Below, one piece after another: positions 54,789 through 63,843 of a stretch of DNA of 64,000 nucleotides (the stretch's first letter is position 1; each line of letters starts with the position of its first letter). The stretch is from Sphingopyxis sp. H050 (GTDB lineage: Bacteria; Pseudomonadota; Alphaproteobacteria; Sphingomonadales; Sphingomonadaceae). Under the pieces are notes generated by a model. It had not been told where the DNA came from. It searched no databases and worked only from the letters and a program-made list of their open reading frames with translations. The DNA lies in NCBI RefSeq assembly GCF_001468265.1, contig NZ_LNRZ01000009.1, forward strand, positions 62,001 through 126,000, given 5' to 3'. The position numbers were made by a program, and so were the translations under genes.

Positions 54789-56849
54789 TTACTGCGGTGG
54801 TGTTGTCGCAGGCGGCGGCGGCGTCGCGGGCGGCGGCGCGCGATCCGTGATCGGCAGGCGCAGGTCGATACGGTTGCCGCCGATCTCGGTCGAGATCACC
54901 GCCTCGCCATTCTGGATGCCGACGCTCGACTTGTCGCCCACCGGGATTTCGCCCACGTCGGGGATGTCGAGCTGTTGCACCGGACCCTCGGGGTCGGCGG
55001 GTTCGACCGGCGCCTTGCGCGGCGCCTTCTGGCCGGCGGCCTGCACCATGAAGTCGCGCCAGATGCGCGCCGGCATACCGCCGCCCGATATGCCCTGCAG
55101 CGGCGAATTGTCGTCGTTGCCGATCCACACCCCTACGACGAGGCCATTGGCATAGCCCACGAACAGCGCGTCGCGGCTGTCCTGGCTGGTCCCCGTCTTG
55201 CCGAAGTTCGCGACCGGCAGCCGCGCCGCGCGGCCGGTGCCGCGATTGACCGCGGCACGCAGCATCTGTTCGATCGCGTCATGGTCGCCGGCCGAAAAGC
55301 GGCTGGCGCCCCAGAAAAGATTTTCGAACCACCCGGCCTCCTCTTCCCTGAAGGCATGCGGGACAACCGGGTAGCTGTTCGCCGCGACCGCGGCATAGGC
55401 GGCCGTGAGCTCGAGCAAGGTCATGCTCGACGTGCCGAGCGCGAGGCTGGGATCGCCTTTCGCCAGCGGTGCGGTGACGCCAAGATCGCGTGCCATGCGG
55501 ATCACCTTGTCGTCGCCGACCTCGCGGAGCAAGCGCACCGCGGCGACATTGCTCGACGTGGCGAAAGCGTCCTCCAGCGTGATCGTCTTGGAATAGGCGC
55601 CGCCCGAATTCTTCGGTTGATAGGCCCCTGTCGTGATCGCTTCGTTGCTGATCGTATCGTCGGGTTCCCATCCGTCCTTCAGCGCGGCGAGATAGACGAA
55701 CAGCTTGAAGGTTGATCCCGGCTGGCGCCGCGCCTGCGTCACCCGGTTGAAGGGCGATGCCGCATAGTCACGCCCGCCGACCATGGCGACGACCTCGCCA
55801 TTGGGGCGCATCGCGACGAGCGCGACCTGCGCCTTGCCAAGGCCCCGTTGGCTGGTCACGCGCCGCGCGATGCCCTGCAACCGCGCGTCGAGCGTCGTCG
55901 TGATCGTGCGCCGCGAATAGCCGACGTCGCTGAGCTTGCGCGCCTCGGGCAGCGCCCAGTCGGCGAAATAGGTGCCGGTCGGCAGCGTGTTTCGCGTGCG
56001 CACGTCGATGCGCGGGGTGCGCAGCGCCCTTGCTTCGCTCGCCGTCAGATAGCCGGTGTCGACCATCGCGTTCACGACCAGCTTCATGCGCTTTTCGGCA
56101 AGATCGGGATTCTTGGTCGGCGCCAGCCGCGAGGGGGCTTGCACCAGACCCGCGAGCATGGCCGCCTGCGCGGGGGTCAGCTTCTCGGGCTGGCGATAGA
56201 AATAGTGCATCGACGCCGCCCGCAGGCCATAGGTGTTGTCGCCGAAATAGGCGTTCGAGAGATAGCGTTCGAGGATTTCGTCCTTGGTCAGCCAGGCTTC
56301 GAGCCAGAAGGCGATCAGCGCCTCGCGCGCCTTGCGGCCCAGCGTGCGCTTGGGCGTCAGGAAGGTGAATTTGGCGAGCTGCTGGGTGATCGTGCTGCCG
56401 CCCTGCGGGCGCCCGCCCGACACATTCGCCCACACCGCACGTCCGATGCTGCGTGGGTCGACGCCCCAATGATTGTAAAAGCGCCGGTCCTCGATCGCGA
56501 GGAAGGCGCCGGTGACATGCTTCGGCAGGTCCTGCGCCTTGACCGGCGTATCCACGATCGCCCCCATGCGCGCGATCGGGGTGCCGTCGGAGGCCAGCAA
56601 GGTAATCTGCGGCGGCGCGATAGGTTCGAGCGATTTCGACAGCGGCGCGGTCAGCGCAAGCCAGCCGACGAGCAGGATGAACAGGATACAGAAAGCCGCG
56701 AAGCCGCGCGAAAGCCGGCGGAGCCATTTCCGCCGGCGGCTCTCGGGCGGCGCGACCGGCTCTTCACCCGGCAGAACGCCGACGGGAATCGGCGCGCCCG
56801 GGAGGTGCGGGGCGGGTTCGGGCTTTTTGGAACGCAGAAATGCAAACAT
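54789..56849 (-). CDS. Bifunctional PBP1A-family peptidoglycan synthase
   Basis: A 686-residue class A penicillin-binding protein. A cytoplasmic basic stretch is followed by one membrane helix (GFAAFCILFILLVGWLAL). The GT51 domain has AIEDRRFYNHWGVDPRS (catalytic Glu), GGSTITQQLAKFTFLTPKRT and ERYLSNAYFGDNTYGLRAAS. The transpeptidase domain has STFK (RQPGSTFKLFVYL), SSN (FATSSNVAAV) and KTGT (NFGKTGTSQDS). It ends in a proline/alanine-rich periplasmic tail. It polymerises and cross-links glycan strands. All catalytic motifs are intact. Confidence 0.95.
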   Translation of the reverse strand: MFAFLRSKKPEPAPHLPGAPIPVGVLPGEEPVAPPESRRRKWLRRLSRGFAAFCILFILLVGWLALTAPLSKSLEPIAPPQITLLASDGTPIARMGAIVDTPVKAQDLPKHVTGAFLAIEDRRFYNHWGVDPRSIGRAVWANVSGGRPQGGSTITQQLAKFTFLTPKRTLGRKAREALIAFWLEAWLTKDEILERYLSNAYFGDNTYGLRAASMHYFYRQPEKLTPAQAAMLAGLVQAPSRLAPTKNPDLAEKRMKLVVNAMVDTGYLTASEARALRTPRIDVRTRNTLPTGTYFADWALPEARKLSDVGYSRRTITTTLDARLQGIARRVTSQRGLGKAQVALVAMRPNGEVVAMVGGRDYAASPFNRVTQARRQPGSTFKLFVYLAALKDGWEPDDTISNEAITTGAYQPKNSGGAYSKTITLEDAFATSSNVAAVRLLREVGDDKVIRMARDLGVTAPLAKGDPSLALGTSSMTLLELTAAYAAVAANSYPVVPHAFREEEAGWFENLFWGASRFSAGDHDAIEQMLRAAVNRGTGRAARLPVANFGKTGTSQDSRDALFVGYANGLVVGVWIGNDDNSPLQGISGGGMPARIWRDFMVQAAGQKAPRKAPVEPADPEGPVQQLDIPDVGEIPVGDKSSVGIQNGEAVISTEIGGNRIDLRLPITDRAPPPATPPPPATTPPQ

Positions 56850-56908
56850 GCTCAGCCCGTATTACAGTGGCAACACAGCTTTGGCAAATGCCGCCACCTT
56901 TGCTTCCC

Positions 56909-57373
56909 TTAGCCCAGAGGCAGCTCGCTGGTCGACTTGATTTCCGAAAGGGCGACGGTCGAGTTGATTTCCTGCACGCCGGGCAATTTGCTGAGCTGAT
57001 CGAAGAAGAACCGCTCGTAAGCGTCGATATCCTTGGCAACGATGCGCAGCATGAAATCGGTCGTCCCCATCAGCACATAGGCGTCCAGCACTTCCGGAAA
57101 GCCGTGGATCGCGGCGCTGAACTCGTCGAGGTTGGCGCGGCCGTGTGCGTTCAGCTTCACCTGCGCAAAGATATGCGCGTTCAGCCCCACCTTGCGCCGG
57201 TCGATCAGCGCGACCCGCTTGCGAATGAAGCCCTCGCGCTCGAGCCGGTCGATGCGGCGCCAACAGGGCGACACCGACAAGCCGACACGCTCGGCGATTT
57301 CCGCCGTCGTCTGGCTGGCGTCACGCTGTAACTCGCGGAGGATTTTTATCTCGAAAGGATCAATATCGGTCAT
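56909..57373 (-). CDS. Lrp/AsnC-family transcriptional regulator
   Basis: A 154-residue regulator: N-terminal winged helix (ELQRDASQTTAEIAERVGLS then SPCWRRIDRLEREGFIRKRV) and a C-terminal RAM amino-acid-sensing domain (YVLMGTTDFMLRIVAKDIDA). It is divergent from the amino-acid dehydrogenase gene with 125 bp between the starts, so control of that gene in response to branched-chain or aromatic amino acids is likely. Length is normal. Confidence 0.93.
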   Translation of the reverse strand: MTDIDPFEIKILRELQRDASQTTAEIAERVGLSVSPCWRRIDRLEREGFIRKRVALIDRRKVGLNAHIFAQVKLNAHGRANLDEFSAAIHGFPEVLDAYVLMGTTDFMLRIVAKDIDAYERFFFDQLSKLPGVQEINSTVALSEIKSTSELPLG

Positions 57374-57498
57374 TTAATCCCCGTAACAATAATTATCCGG
57401 TCAATCCATCCGAAAACAGCGTTGCAACAGCCAAACGCGAGCAAGATCGTCCCGCGCATCCGTGCGAGAGGGAGATCATCGTGGAAGGAGAGATTTCG

Positions 57499-58551
57499 AT
57501 GGTTGCCCGCCCTGCCCGCCTGACCCCGCCGGTCGAATGCATTCGTCTCTATGACGCAGATGCGGGACTCGACGGCGTCATTGCAATTCACTCGACTGCG
57601 CTGGGCCCCGGCGCGGGCGGCTGCCGCTTCTGGAGCTATCCGAGCAGGGATGAGGCGCTGGCCGATGCGCTGCGGCTCGCCGAGGGAATGAGCTATAAAA
57701 ATGCGCTCGCGGCCCTGCCCTTTGGCGGCGCCAAGGCGGTGCTGCGGCGACCCGCGGGCGCGTTCGACCGCGCCAAGCTGTTCCGTGCCTTTGGCCGCGT
57801 CGTCGAGGGACTTGGCGGGCTTTACGTCACCGCCGAAGATGTCGGCACGTCGGTAGACGATATGCAGGAGGTGGCGGGGGCGACGCGGCATGTGGCGGGC
57901 CTGCCATCGGCCGAAGGCCGTGCAGGCGGCGACCCTTCGCCGTGGACTGCCAAGGGCGTGTTCGAATCGATGCGCGTCGCGGCGCGCACCGTCCTCGACA
58001 GCGACCTCGCCGGGCTGACCGTTGCGGTGCAAGGCACGGGCAATGTCGGCGCCGACCTTTGTCGCCGCCTCGCCGATGCCGGCGCGCGGCTGGTGATCGC
58101 CGATCCGAACCCATTGCGCCGGGACCGGCTCGCCGCGATCCTCGGCGCCCGGGTGGTCGGGGTCGACGAAATCGCGTCGGTGCAGGCCGAAATCTTCGCG
58201 CCGTGCGCGCTCGGCGGCGCCCTGACGCCCGAAGTCGTCCGCGGCCTGAAAGCCAAGCTCGTCTGCGGCGCGGCAAACAACCAGCTGGCCGCGCCGGCGG
58301 TCGCCGACCTGCTGATGAACCGCGGCATCGCCTATGCCCCCGACTATGTCGTCAACGCCGGCGGCATCATCAGCGTGTCGGCCGAATATCTGGGCGAGGA
58401 TGAAAGCGACGTCGCATATCGCGTGGCGGAAATCGCGCCGCGCGTCGCCGCCCTGCTCGACCGCGCCACGCGCGAAGGACGTTCGCCCGCACTGGTCGCC
58501 GACGAAATGGCCGAGGAGGTCATCGTGGGCGCGCAGCGGGTCGCCGCCTGA
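57499..58551 (+). CDS. Leucine/phenylalanine-type amino-acid dehydrogenase
   Basis: A 350-residue member of the Glu/Leu/Phe/Val dehydrogenase family: glycine-rich substrate loop GPGAGGCRFW, catalytic lysines K67 (GMSYKNALA) and K79 (PFGGAKAVL), and NAD motif VAVQGTGNVGADLCR. Length fits leucine dehydrogenase, not the longer glutamate enzymes. It reversibly deaminates a hydrophobic amino acid. ATG 57499 is chosen because AAGGAGAG lies 6 nt upstream; GTG 57481 is possible. It is divergent from Lrp and overlaps the ACT-like gene. Confidence 0.92.
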   Translation: MVARPARLTPPVECIRLYDADAGLDGVIAIHSTALGPGAGGCRFWSYPSRDEALADALRLAEGMSYKNALAALPFGGAKAVLRRPAGAFDRAKLFRAFGRVVEGLGGLYVTAEDVGTSVDDMQEVAGATRHVAGLPSAEGRAGGDPSPWTAKGVFESMRVAARTVLDSDLAGLTVAVQGTGNVGADLCRRLADAGARLVIADPNPLRRDRLAAILGARVVGVDEIASVQAEIFAPCALGGALTPEVVRGLKAKLVCGAANNQLAAPAVADLLMNRGIAYAPDYVVNAGGIISVSAEYLGEDESDVAYRVAEIAPRVAALLDRATREGRSPALVADEMAEEVIVGAQRVAA

Positions 58552-58829
58552 TGCACCGGTTCCGGATCGACGCGATTCCCGATCCGCAGTCGCTCCCCCG
58601 CATCGCCGGCTTCTTTGCGCAGCGCGCAATGATCCCGTCGGCGATGCGGATGCGGATGCTGCGCCGGCAGATGCGGGTCGAGGTGACGGTGGACGGGCTG
58701 GATGCCGTGCAGGCGGCGATCATCGCGGCCAAGCTGGGCGAGATGTTCGCGGTGATCGAGGTCGAGCTGGTGGCGCCAGAGAATATCCGTCATTCCGGCG
58801 ATGGCCGGAATCTCTCGCTGGCAGCCTAA
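58551..58829 (+). CDS. Small ACT-like regulatory protein
   Basis: A 92-residue protein with an ACT-fold pattern: RIAGFFAQRAMIPSAMRMRM then MRVEVTVDGLDAVQAAIIAA and MFAVIEVELV. It resembles the small ACT subunits (IlvN/IlvM-like) that bind amino acids. The ATG shares a base with the dehydrogenase stop (TGATG), so the two are coupled, and it may tune that enzyme. Its last 14 residues (IRHSGDGRNLSLAA) are encoded by a REP unit, so the original C-terminus may have been replaced. Confidence 0.7.
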   Translation: MHRFRIDAIPDPQSLPRIAGFFAQRAMIPSAMRMRMLRRQMRVEVTVDGLDAVQAAIIAAKLGEMFAVIEVELVAPENIRHSGDGRNLSLAA

Positions 58830-58865
58830 CGCAACGGCGAAATCCTGGCCTTCGCCGGGATGACG
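58788..58865. repeat. REP-type inverted repeat pair
   Basis: Two 27-bp units face each other: 58788-58814 and the complement of 58839-58865. They match at 22 of 27 positions and carry the GTCATCCCGGCGAAGGCC-like core found dispersed in sphingomonad genomes (from memory). Each is itself palindromic. The first unit lies inside the ACT-like gene; the second lies between it and the convergent dipeptidase gene, where it could also terminate transcription. Confidence 0.75.
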
Positions 58866-58876
58866 ATGCGACAGAA

Positions 58877-60055
58877 TTACTTCCCCTGCGCCGCCAGCAC
58901 ACGCAGGATATTGCCGCTCCACATCTTCTCGATATCGGCGTCGGAATAACCTGCCGCCTTCAGCCGTTCGGTGACCTTGGGCAGCGCCGAAATATCCTCG
59001 ATGCCCTTCAGCCCGCCGCCGCCGTCCCAGTCGGCGCCGAAGCAGATATGATCGACGCCGCCGACCTCGATCGCGCGGAGGACCATCTTCATATAGGCCT
59101 CGAAATCGGCCGCCCACAGCGGCTCGGTCTTGTCGAGTTCGCGCCAGCGCTTGTTGAGATCGGCCTGTTCGGCGGGCGTCATGCTGCCGATATGCTCATA
59201 TTTGCCAAATAATTCAGCGCGTGCGGGCGTCATGTTCATCTGCGACATAAAGATGGTCGAGATGCACATCGCGCCGCCCTTCGCCGCCAGCGCCTTCAAC
59301 CGCCCCTCGTCGAGATTGCGCGGATGGTCATAGGCCGAGCGCAGGCTCGAGTGCGACAGCAGGATCGGATATTTCGACAGCGCGAGAATCTGGTCGAACG
59401 CCGCATCGGACGAATGGCTCGCATCGATGACGATGCCGAGGCGGTTCATCTCGGCGACCCATTGTTTGCCAAGCGGGCTCAGCCCCTTCCAGCGCCCCTC
59501 GCCAGTCGCGCTGTCGGCGAACTGGTTGTCCTTCGAATGCACCGGCCCCGCGAGCCGCACGCCCTTGTTGTAGAACTCTTGGAGCAGCGACAGATCCTCG
59601 CCGAGCGGATAGCTGTTTTCCATCGACTTGAAGGCAATGAGCTTGCCTTCCTTGTTCAGCCGCAGCGCGTCGGCGGCGGTCAGCGCTGGCGCGATCGCGG
59701 CGGAATGCGCGGCGATCGTCCTGTCGATCAGCTCCGAGCGCCCCCGCGCAAAGGCGAGCGCATCGGCATAGCCCTTCGCCGTCAGCGGCCCCTGTTCGGT
59801 GTAGATCGCGAAGAAGCCGCCATCGAGATTGCCGTCCTTCATTCGCGGAATATCGAGCTGCGCCATATCGTCCGCCAGCGGATGGCGGTCGGCGAAATTC
59901 CAGCCCGCGCGCTCGAAATGGAGCGGCGTGTCGAGATGCGTGTCGAGAACCAGCATCCGGCTGTGGAGCGGCGCTTCTTGCGCTTTCGGCTTGTGGCCGC
60001 CGCTCGTGCACGCCGTCAACGCCGTCGCCGTCAGCAGGATCGCGATCCGCCTCAC
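58877..60055 (-). CDS. Membrane dipeptidase (peptidase M19), lipoprotein
   Basis: A 392-residue renal-dipeptidase homologue. The leader MRRIAILLTATALTACTSGG has lipobox LTAC, so it is a lipoprotein facing the periplasm. Zinc ligands are visible in LVLDTHLDTPLHF (HxD), the glutamate of KSMENSYPLG, IVIDASHSSDAAF and ILLSHSSLRSAY; the substrate Asp is in ICFGADWDGGG. Such enzymes cleave dipeptides, including those with a C-terminal D-residue. Its start overlaps the serine-hydrolase stop by 4 nt. Confidence 0.92.
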   Translation of the reverse strand: MRRIAILLTATALTACTSGGHKPKAQEAPLHSRMLVLDTHLDTPLHFERAGWNFADRHPLADDMAQLDIPRMKDGNLDGGFFAIYTEQGPLTAKGYADALAFARGRSELIDRTIAAHSAAIAPALTAADALRLNKEGKLIAFKSMENSYPLGEDLSLLQEFYNKGVRLAGPVHSKDNQFADSATGEGRWKGLSPLGKQWVAEMNRLGIVIDASHSSDAAFDQILALSKYPILLSHSSLRSAYDHPRNLDEGRLKALAAKGGAMCISTIFMSQMNMTPARAELFGKYEHIGSMTPAEQADLNKRWRELDKTEPLWAADFEAYMKMVLRAIEVGGVDHICFGADWDGGGGLKGIEDISALPKVTERLKAAGYSDADIEKMWSGNILRVLAAQGK

Positions 60056-61632
60056 TTCTTGCCCTCCACGGGCTTGAGGTCGAGGTCGTGATAGTCCCAG
60101 CTGAAGTCGGCGATCTGGCTCACAGCCTTCAGCTTGGCCCCCGTCACCTTGCCGTCGGCGTCGAGCGTGAAGGTGACATAGGCGGGCTCGATCGCCGGGT
60201 CATCGAATTTGGTGACGAAGCTGTCATATTGCCAATGGTCCAGCCGCCCCGCCATGCGCGGCGTCGAGGTGAAATCGATCGTCAGGCCGCCACTCGCGCC
60301 CTGCCCGATCACGATGTCGCCGTACCAGGGATCGCGGTAACGGCCGGCATAGCCGGCGAGCGGCAGCGACGGTCCCGACTGGACCGGCGACGCCGCCTTC
60401 TGCTCGAGGAACGCCTTGCCGCCTTCGAGCCGCGCCGCGTACCAATCCTGCCATTTCGTCGTCCAGCCATAGTCGGGCTGATCGAGATAATGGTCGAGCA
60501 GCTCGTAAGTCAGGCCGAGCAGCATGCCGCTCTCCTCGCTGTTCATCATGATCGCGAAGGCGACATTCTTGTCGGGGATGATCACGACGCGCGTGATCGA
60601 CCCGAAAACGCCGCCGCCGTGCTGGATGATGCGGTGGCCGCGATAATCCTGCACCTGCCAGCCCAGCGCATAGGCCTGTTGCGTCGGCTGCGCGGGCTTG
60701 AGCTGGTCGGGAAGCTGCGAAATCGGCATCGGGGTCACCGGCTTCCACATCTCGGTCGCCTGCGCCTCGCTGAACAGCCGCTTGCCGTTCGGCAGCGCGC
60801 CGTGCGCGAGCTGGATCTTGAGCCAGGCCGCCATGTCGTCGGCGCTGAGCGCGAGGCCGCCCGCGGGCGCGCCGTTGCGGCCGAGTTCGTCGCGTTCGTT
60901 GAGAGCCTGCTGGTCGCCGAGCCCGCGCAGCGGCCCCGACAGCCGCGCATGCGGCCAGCTGCGATTGGCGACGCGGAAGCGTTCCTCGCTGTCGCTGGTG
61001 GCATTCTTCATGCCGCCGGGGCGAAGCACCCGCGCGCGAATGAAATTCTCCCACGTCTGGCCGGTGACTTCCTCGATGAGCTGGCCGGCAACCGCGTAAA
61101 GGATATTGTCATAGGCATAAGCCGAGCGGAAACTGGTCTTGGGCTTGAGGTACGCGACGCGCTCGACCGTCTGCTTGCGCGTCAGGTTGGTGCGCGGCAC
61201 GAACATCAGGTCGCCCTGCCCCAGCCCCAGCCCGCTCCTGTGGACGAGCAAGTCGCGGATCGTGATCTCGCGCGTGACCCACGGGTCGTACATGCGGAAC
61301 CAGGGCATATGCTTGATGACCGGATCGTCCCACGCGATCTTGCCCTCGTCGACGAGCACAGCGAGCGCCGCGGCGGTCATCGCCTTGCCGGTCGATCCCG
61401 TCTGGAAAATCGTCTGCGCGTCGACCGGCGCCCGCTCGCCGAGCTTGCGCACGCCCCAGCCGCGCGACAGCGTCGTCTTGCCATCCTCGACGATCGCGAT
61501 CGAAACCCCAGGCGCGCCGATCTTTTGCCGCAGCGCCTCGACGCTCTGGACGATGTCGGCCGGCGGATCGGCCCAGACCGGGGCCGCCGCCGAGAGCATC
61601 AGCGACAGGGCGAGCAGACGAATGGGTTTCAT
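60052..61632 (-). CDS. Serine beta-lactamase-fold hydrolase, exported
   Basis: A 526-residue periplasmic enzyme with signal MKPIRLLALSLMLSAAAPVW cleaved near ADPPA. The class C/DD-peptidase catalytic set is present: SxxK in TGSTGKAMTAAAL, YxN in SAYAYDNILYAV, and HGG in RIIQHGGGVFGS. About 130 residues after the catalytic domain form a lipocalin-like beta domain (PLAGYAGRYRDPWYGDIVIG). Relatives include D-aminopeptidases and esterases. Next to a dipeptidase and a DgcN-like gene, a peptidase acting on D-residue peptides is the favoured reading. Start ATG 61632 overlaps the permease stop. Confidence 0.88.
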   Translation of the reverse strand: MKPIRLLALSLMLSAAAPVWADPPADIVQSVEALRQKIGAPGVSIAIVEDGKTTLSRGWGVRKLGERAPVDAQTIFQTGSTGKAMTAAALAVLVDEGKIAWDDPVIKHMPWFRMYDPWVTREITIRDLLVHRSGLGLGQGDLMFVPRTNLTRKQTVERVAYLKPKTSFRSAYAYDNILYAVAGQLIEEVTGQTWENFIRARVLRPGGMKNATSDSEERFRVANRSWPHARLSGPLRGLGDQQALNERDELGRNGAPAGGLALSADDMAAWLKIQLAHGALPNGKRLFSEAQATEMWKPVTPMPISQLPDQLKPAQPTQQAYALGWQVQDYRGHRIIQHGGGVFGSITRVVIIPDKNVAFAIMMNSEESGMLLGLTYELLDHYLDQPDYGWTTKWQDWYAARLEGGKAFLEQKAASPVQSGPSLPLAGYAGRYRDPWYGDIVIGQGASGGLTIDFTSTPRMAGRLDHWQYDSFVTKFDDPAIEPAYVTFTLDADGKVTGAKLKAVSQIADFSWDYHDLDLKPVEGKK

Positions 61633-62768
61633 GACGAAGCCTCCATGGGGGAAACGGGATTGCCGCGCAGCAGCCGCCAAGTACCGATGGTGATGAGCGG
61701 CACGACGAAGACCGCGAGGAACAGCCAGGCGAGGAAGCGGTATCCGCTGGCGATCAGGTCGACGAGGCCGATTTCGCCCGCGACGAACATGCAGCCGGTC
61801 AGGATCACCGCGCCGACGATCGCACGCGCTTGCGGCGAAAGTGGTTCGCGGCCGCGGCTTTCGACCGCGCCAGAGATGCGCTCGTTGATCGCATGCACCG
61901 CGCCCGCGCCGCTTTCGAGCAGCGCGGCGAAGATCATCACCTGAAACAGGATATGAAACCATGGCATAGCCATCTGGCGCAGCAGAAAATCCGACGGCAG
62001 CGTCTCGGCGCCGATCGCCGGATAAAAGGCCATCATCGCGACGAAAAAGAGGATGGCGGGCAGCATCGACAGCGGCCCGGCGATCAACCCCGCAAGCACC
62101 GCATCGCGCTGGCTGGTCAGGTGCCGCAGCACCGGCAGGATCACCACCGCACCGACGATGTTATAGCTGGCATAGGTTATGCCGCCCGCGATCCAGTTGC
62201 CGGACGGCGGCGGGGCATTTGCGAAACCCTGCCCGATCAGCCCGCCGAAGCTCGCGAGCGCGAGGATCAGGAACAGGCCATAGACGGTGTAGAGCAGGAT
62301 CGAGACATATTTGAACATCTGCTCGACCGCGCCGGTCCCCCAAGCGGTGACCGCAACGATCGATACGCCCAGCAGTACCGAACCCGCCACTTCGGGCCAG
62401 CCGAAGGTCGCCGCCCCGATCGCCCCCGCCGCGGCGCCGAACACCGCCAGGATCAGGATGACGAAAATGAGATACGCCGCCTCGAACGCGACCCAACCGG
62501 GGCCGAGCAGCCCTCGGAAAAAGGCGCGATAGTCATAGGCGCCGAATTTGCGCGCGAGCGCGAAAGTCAGCGCCGCAACCACGCTCCAGATGACGGTTGC
62601 GAGCAGCATCGCGGCCAGCCCACCCCACGGCCCCGCCGGGACGAAATATTCCGCGAGCTCGCGTCCCGTGGCATAGCCGCCGCCGATGATGACCGCCTTG
62701 AGCGCGAAACCGGGCAGCAGAAAGCGCTGGAACCAACTCGATCCGCTGCCCGCATCGCCCACCATCAT
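61629..62768 (-). CDS. YkvI-like membrane transporter
   Basis: A 379-residue protein with about 10 membrane helices. The start LPGFALKAVIIGGGYATGRE is typical of the YkvI family, a branch of the APC superfamily whose first helix has a glycine break. It most likely imports the amino acid or dipeptide released by the two periplasmic hydrolases encoded downstream. It overlaps both neighbours by 4 nt, so all four genes form one coupled operon. Confidence 0.82.
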   Translation of the reverse strand: MMVGDAGSGSSWFQRFLLPGFALKAVIIGGGYATGRELAEYFVPAGPWGGLAAMLLATVIWSVVAALTFALARKFGAYDYRAFFRGLLGPGWVAFEAAYLIFVILILAVFGAAAGAIGAATFGWPEVAGSVLLGVSIVAVTAWGTGAVEQMFKYVSILLYTVYGLFLILALASFGGLIGQGFANAPPPSGNWIAGGITYASYNIVGAVVILPVLRHLTSQRDAVLAGLIAGPLSMLPAILFFVAMMAFYPAIGAETLPSDFLLRQMAMPWFHILFQVMIFAALLESGAGAVHAINERISGAVESRGREPLSPQARAIVGAVILTGCMFVAGEIGLVDLIASGYRFLAWLFLAVFVVPLITIGTWRLLRGNPVSPMEASS

Positions 62769-63826
62769 GCGAGGATATTTTCGACAAGCGCGTCGAACGA
62801 CGCCCCGCCGCGGATCGGGTCGGTCACCGGCAGCCCCAGCCGCTCGCGCTCGGCGGCCATCAACGCCTCGGCGCTGTCGGCGTCGAAGCTCGACGTGTTG
62901 AGGCTGATCCCGCCGCAGCGGATCGCCGGATTGGTGCGGCTGCCGAGGCGCATCGTCAGGTCGATCACCTCATCGACCGTCGGCAGCGCGAAGCTCTCCA
63001 TGCCCAGAATGACCTTGCGCGTCGGATCGTGGCAGACGACGAAAACATCGGGCTGGCTGCCGTGCAGCAGGCCGAGCGAGACCGCGGCGTAGGCGGGGTT
63101 GAAGATCGACCCTTGGCCCTCGATCAGATCCCAGTGATCGGGCGCCGCGTCGGGGCTCAGCATTTCGGCCGCCCCTGCCTCGAAGTCCGAAACCACCGCG
63201 TCCATCGGCATGCCGCCGCCCGCGATCATGATGCCCGTCTGGCCCGTCGCGCGGAAGTCCGCGTCGATCCCGCGCGCCACGAACGCGCGATGCAGCGCCA
63301 GCGCGGTATATTTCTTGCCGAGCGCGCAGTCGGTGCCGACGGTCAGCAGCCGCTTGCCGCTGCGCTTGCGCCCGTTCGCGATCGGGATCGACGGCGGCGG
63401 GGTGCGGATGTCGATCAGCCGCTGCCCGGTACGCCGCGCCGCCTCGACCAGTTCGGGAACGCTCGTCAGCCGGGTGTGGAGCCCGCTGACGATATCGAGC
63501 CCCGCCTCCATCGCCTCGACGAGCACCGCAACCCACGCGTCGCCGATGATGCCGCCCTGATTGGCGACCCCGATCACCAGCGACTTCGCCCCCGCGGCTG
63601 CCGCTGCGGCGGGCGACATTGGCGGCAGGCCGGTGGTCACGGTGCAGCCCGCGATCGCCAGCTCGCCGACGCAGCGGTCGCCCGCCCAGTCGGCGAGGCC
63701 GAAGGCCGTCTTGGCATAGCCCGCCTCGACGGTATCGCCGAGGAAGAGCAGGTAAGGCTGCGGGAGCGTGGGTACACCCTCCCGTTCGGCGTCTGCACGC
63801 CGTTGCAGCACGGTCGCCATGGTCAT
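62765..63826 (-). CDS. DUF1611-family protein, DgcN-like
   Basis: A 353-residue cytoplasmic protein with an N-terminal Rossmann-like domain (FLGDTVEAGYAKTAFGLADW) and a P-loop-like C-terminal domain (LLTVGTDCALGKKYTALALH, a GxxxxxGK-type loop). This is the DUF1611 architecture. DgcN proteins of this family were reported as D-glutamate N-acetyltransferases in a marine D-glutamate pathway; I rely on memory for that. ATG 63826 is preceded by AGGAG. It is the first gene of the four-gene operon. The usual partner DgcA is not in the window. Confidence 0.82.
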   Translation of the reverse strand: MTMATVLQRRADAEREGVPTLPQPYLLFLGDTVEAGYAKTAFGLADWAGDRCVGELAIAGCTVTTGLPPMSPAAAAAAGAKSLVIGVANQGGIIGDAWVAVLVEAMEAGLDIVSGLHTRLTSVPELVEAARRTGQRLIDIRTPPPSIPIANGRKRSGKRLLTVGTDCALGKKYTALALHRAFVARGIDADFRATGQTGIMIAGGGMPMDAVVSDFEAGAAEMLSPDAAPDHWDLIEGQGSIFNPAYAAVSLGLLHGSQPDVFVVCHDPTRKVILGMESFALPTVDEVIDLTMRLGSRTNPAIRCGGISLNTSSFDADSAEALMAAERERLGLPVTDPIRGGASFDALVENILA

Positions 63827-63843
63827 TCCTCTCCTATAGGCCG

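Noticed and set aside
52936..55128. 730-codon minus-strand frame
   Set aside because: It lies across the esterase and HerA-type genes in antisense and has the composition of a shadow frame.
60088..61944. 618-codon plus-strand frame
   Set aside because: It is antisense to the serine hydrolase, which has all catalytic motifs and a signal peptide.
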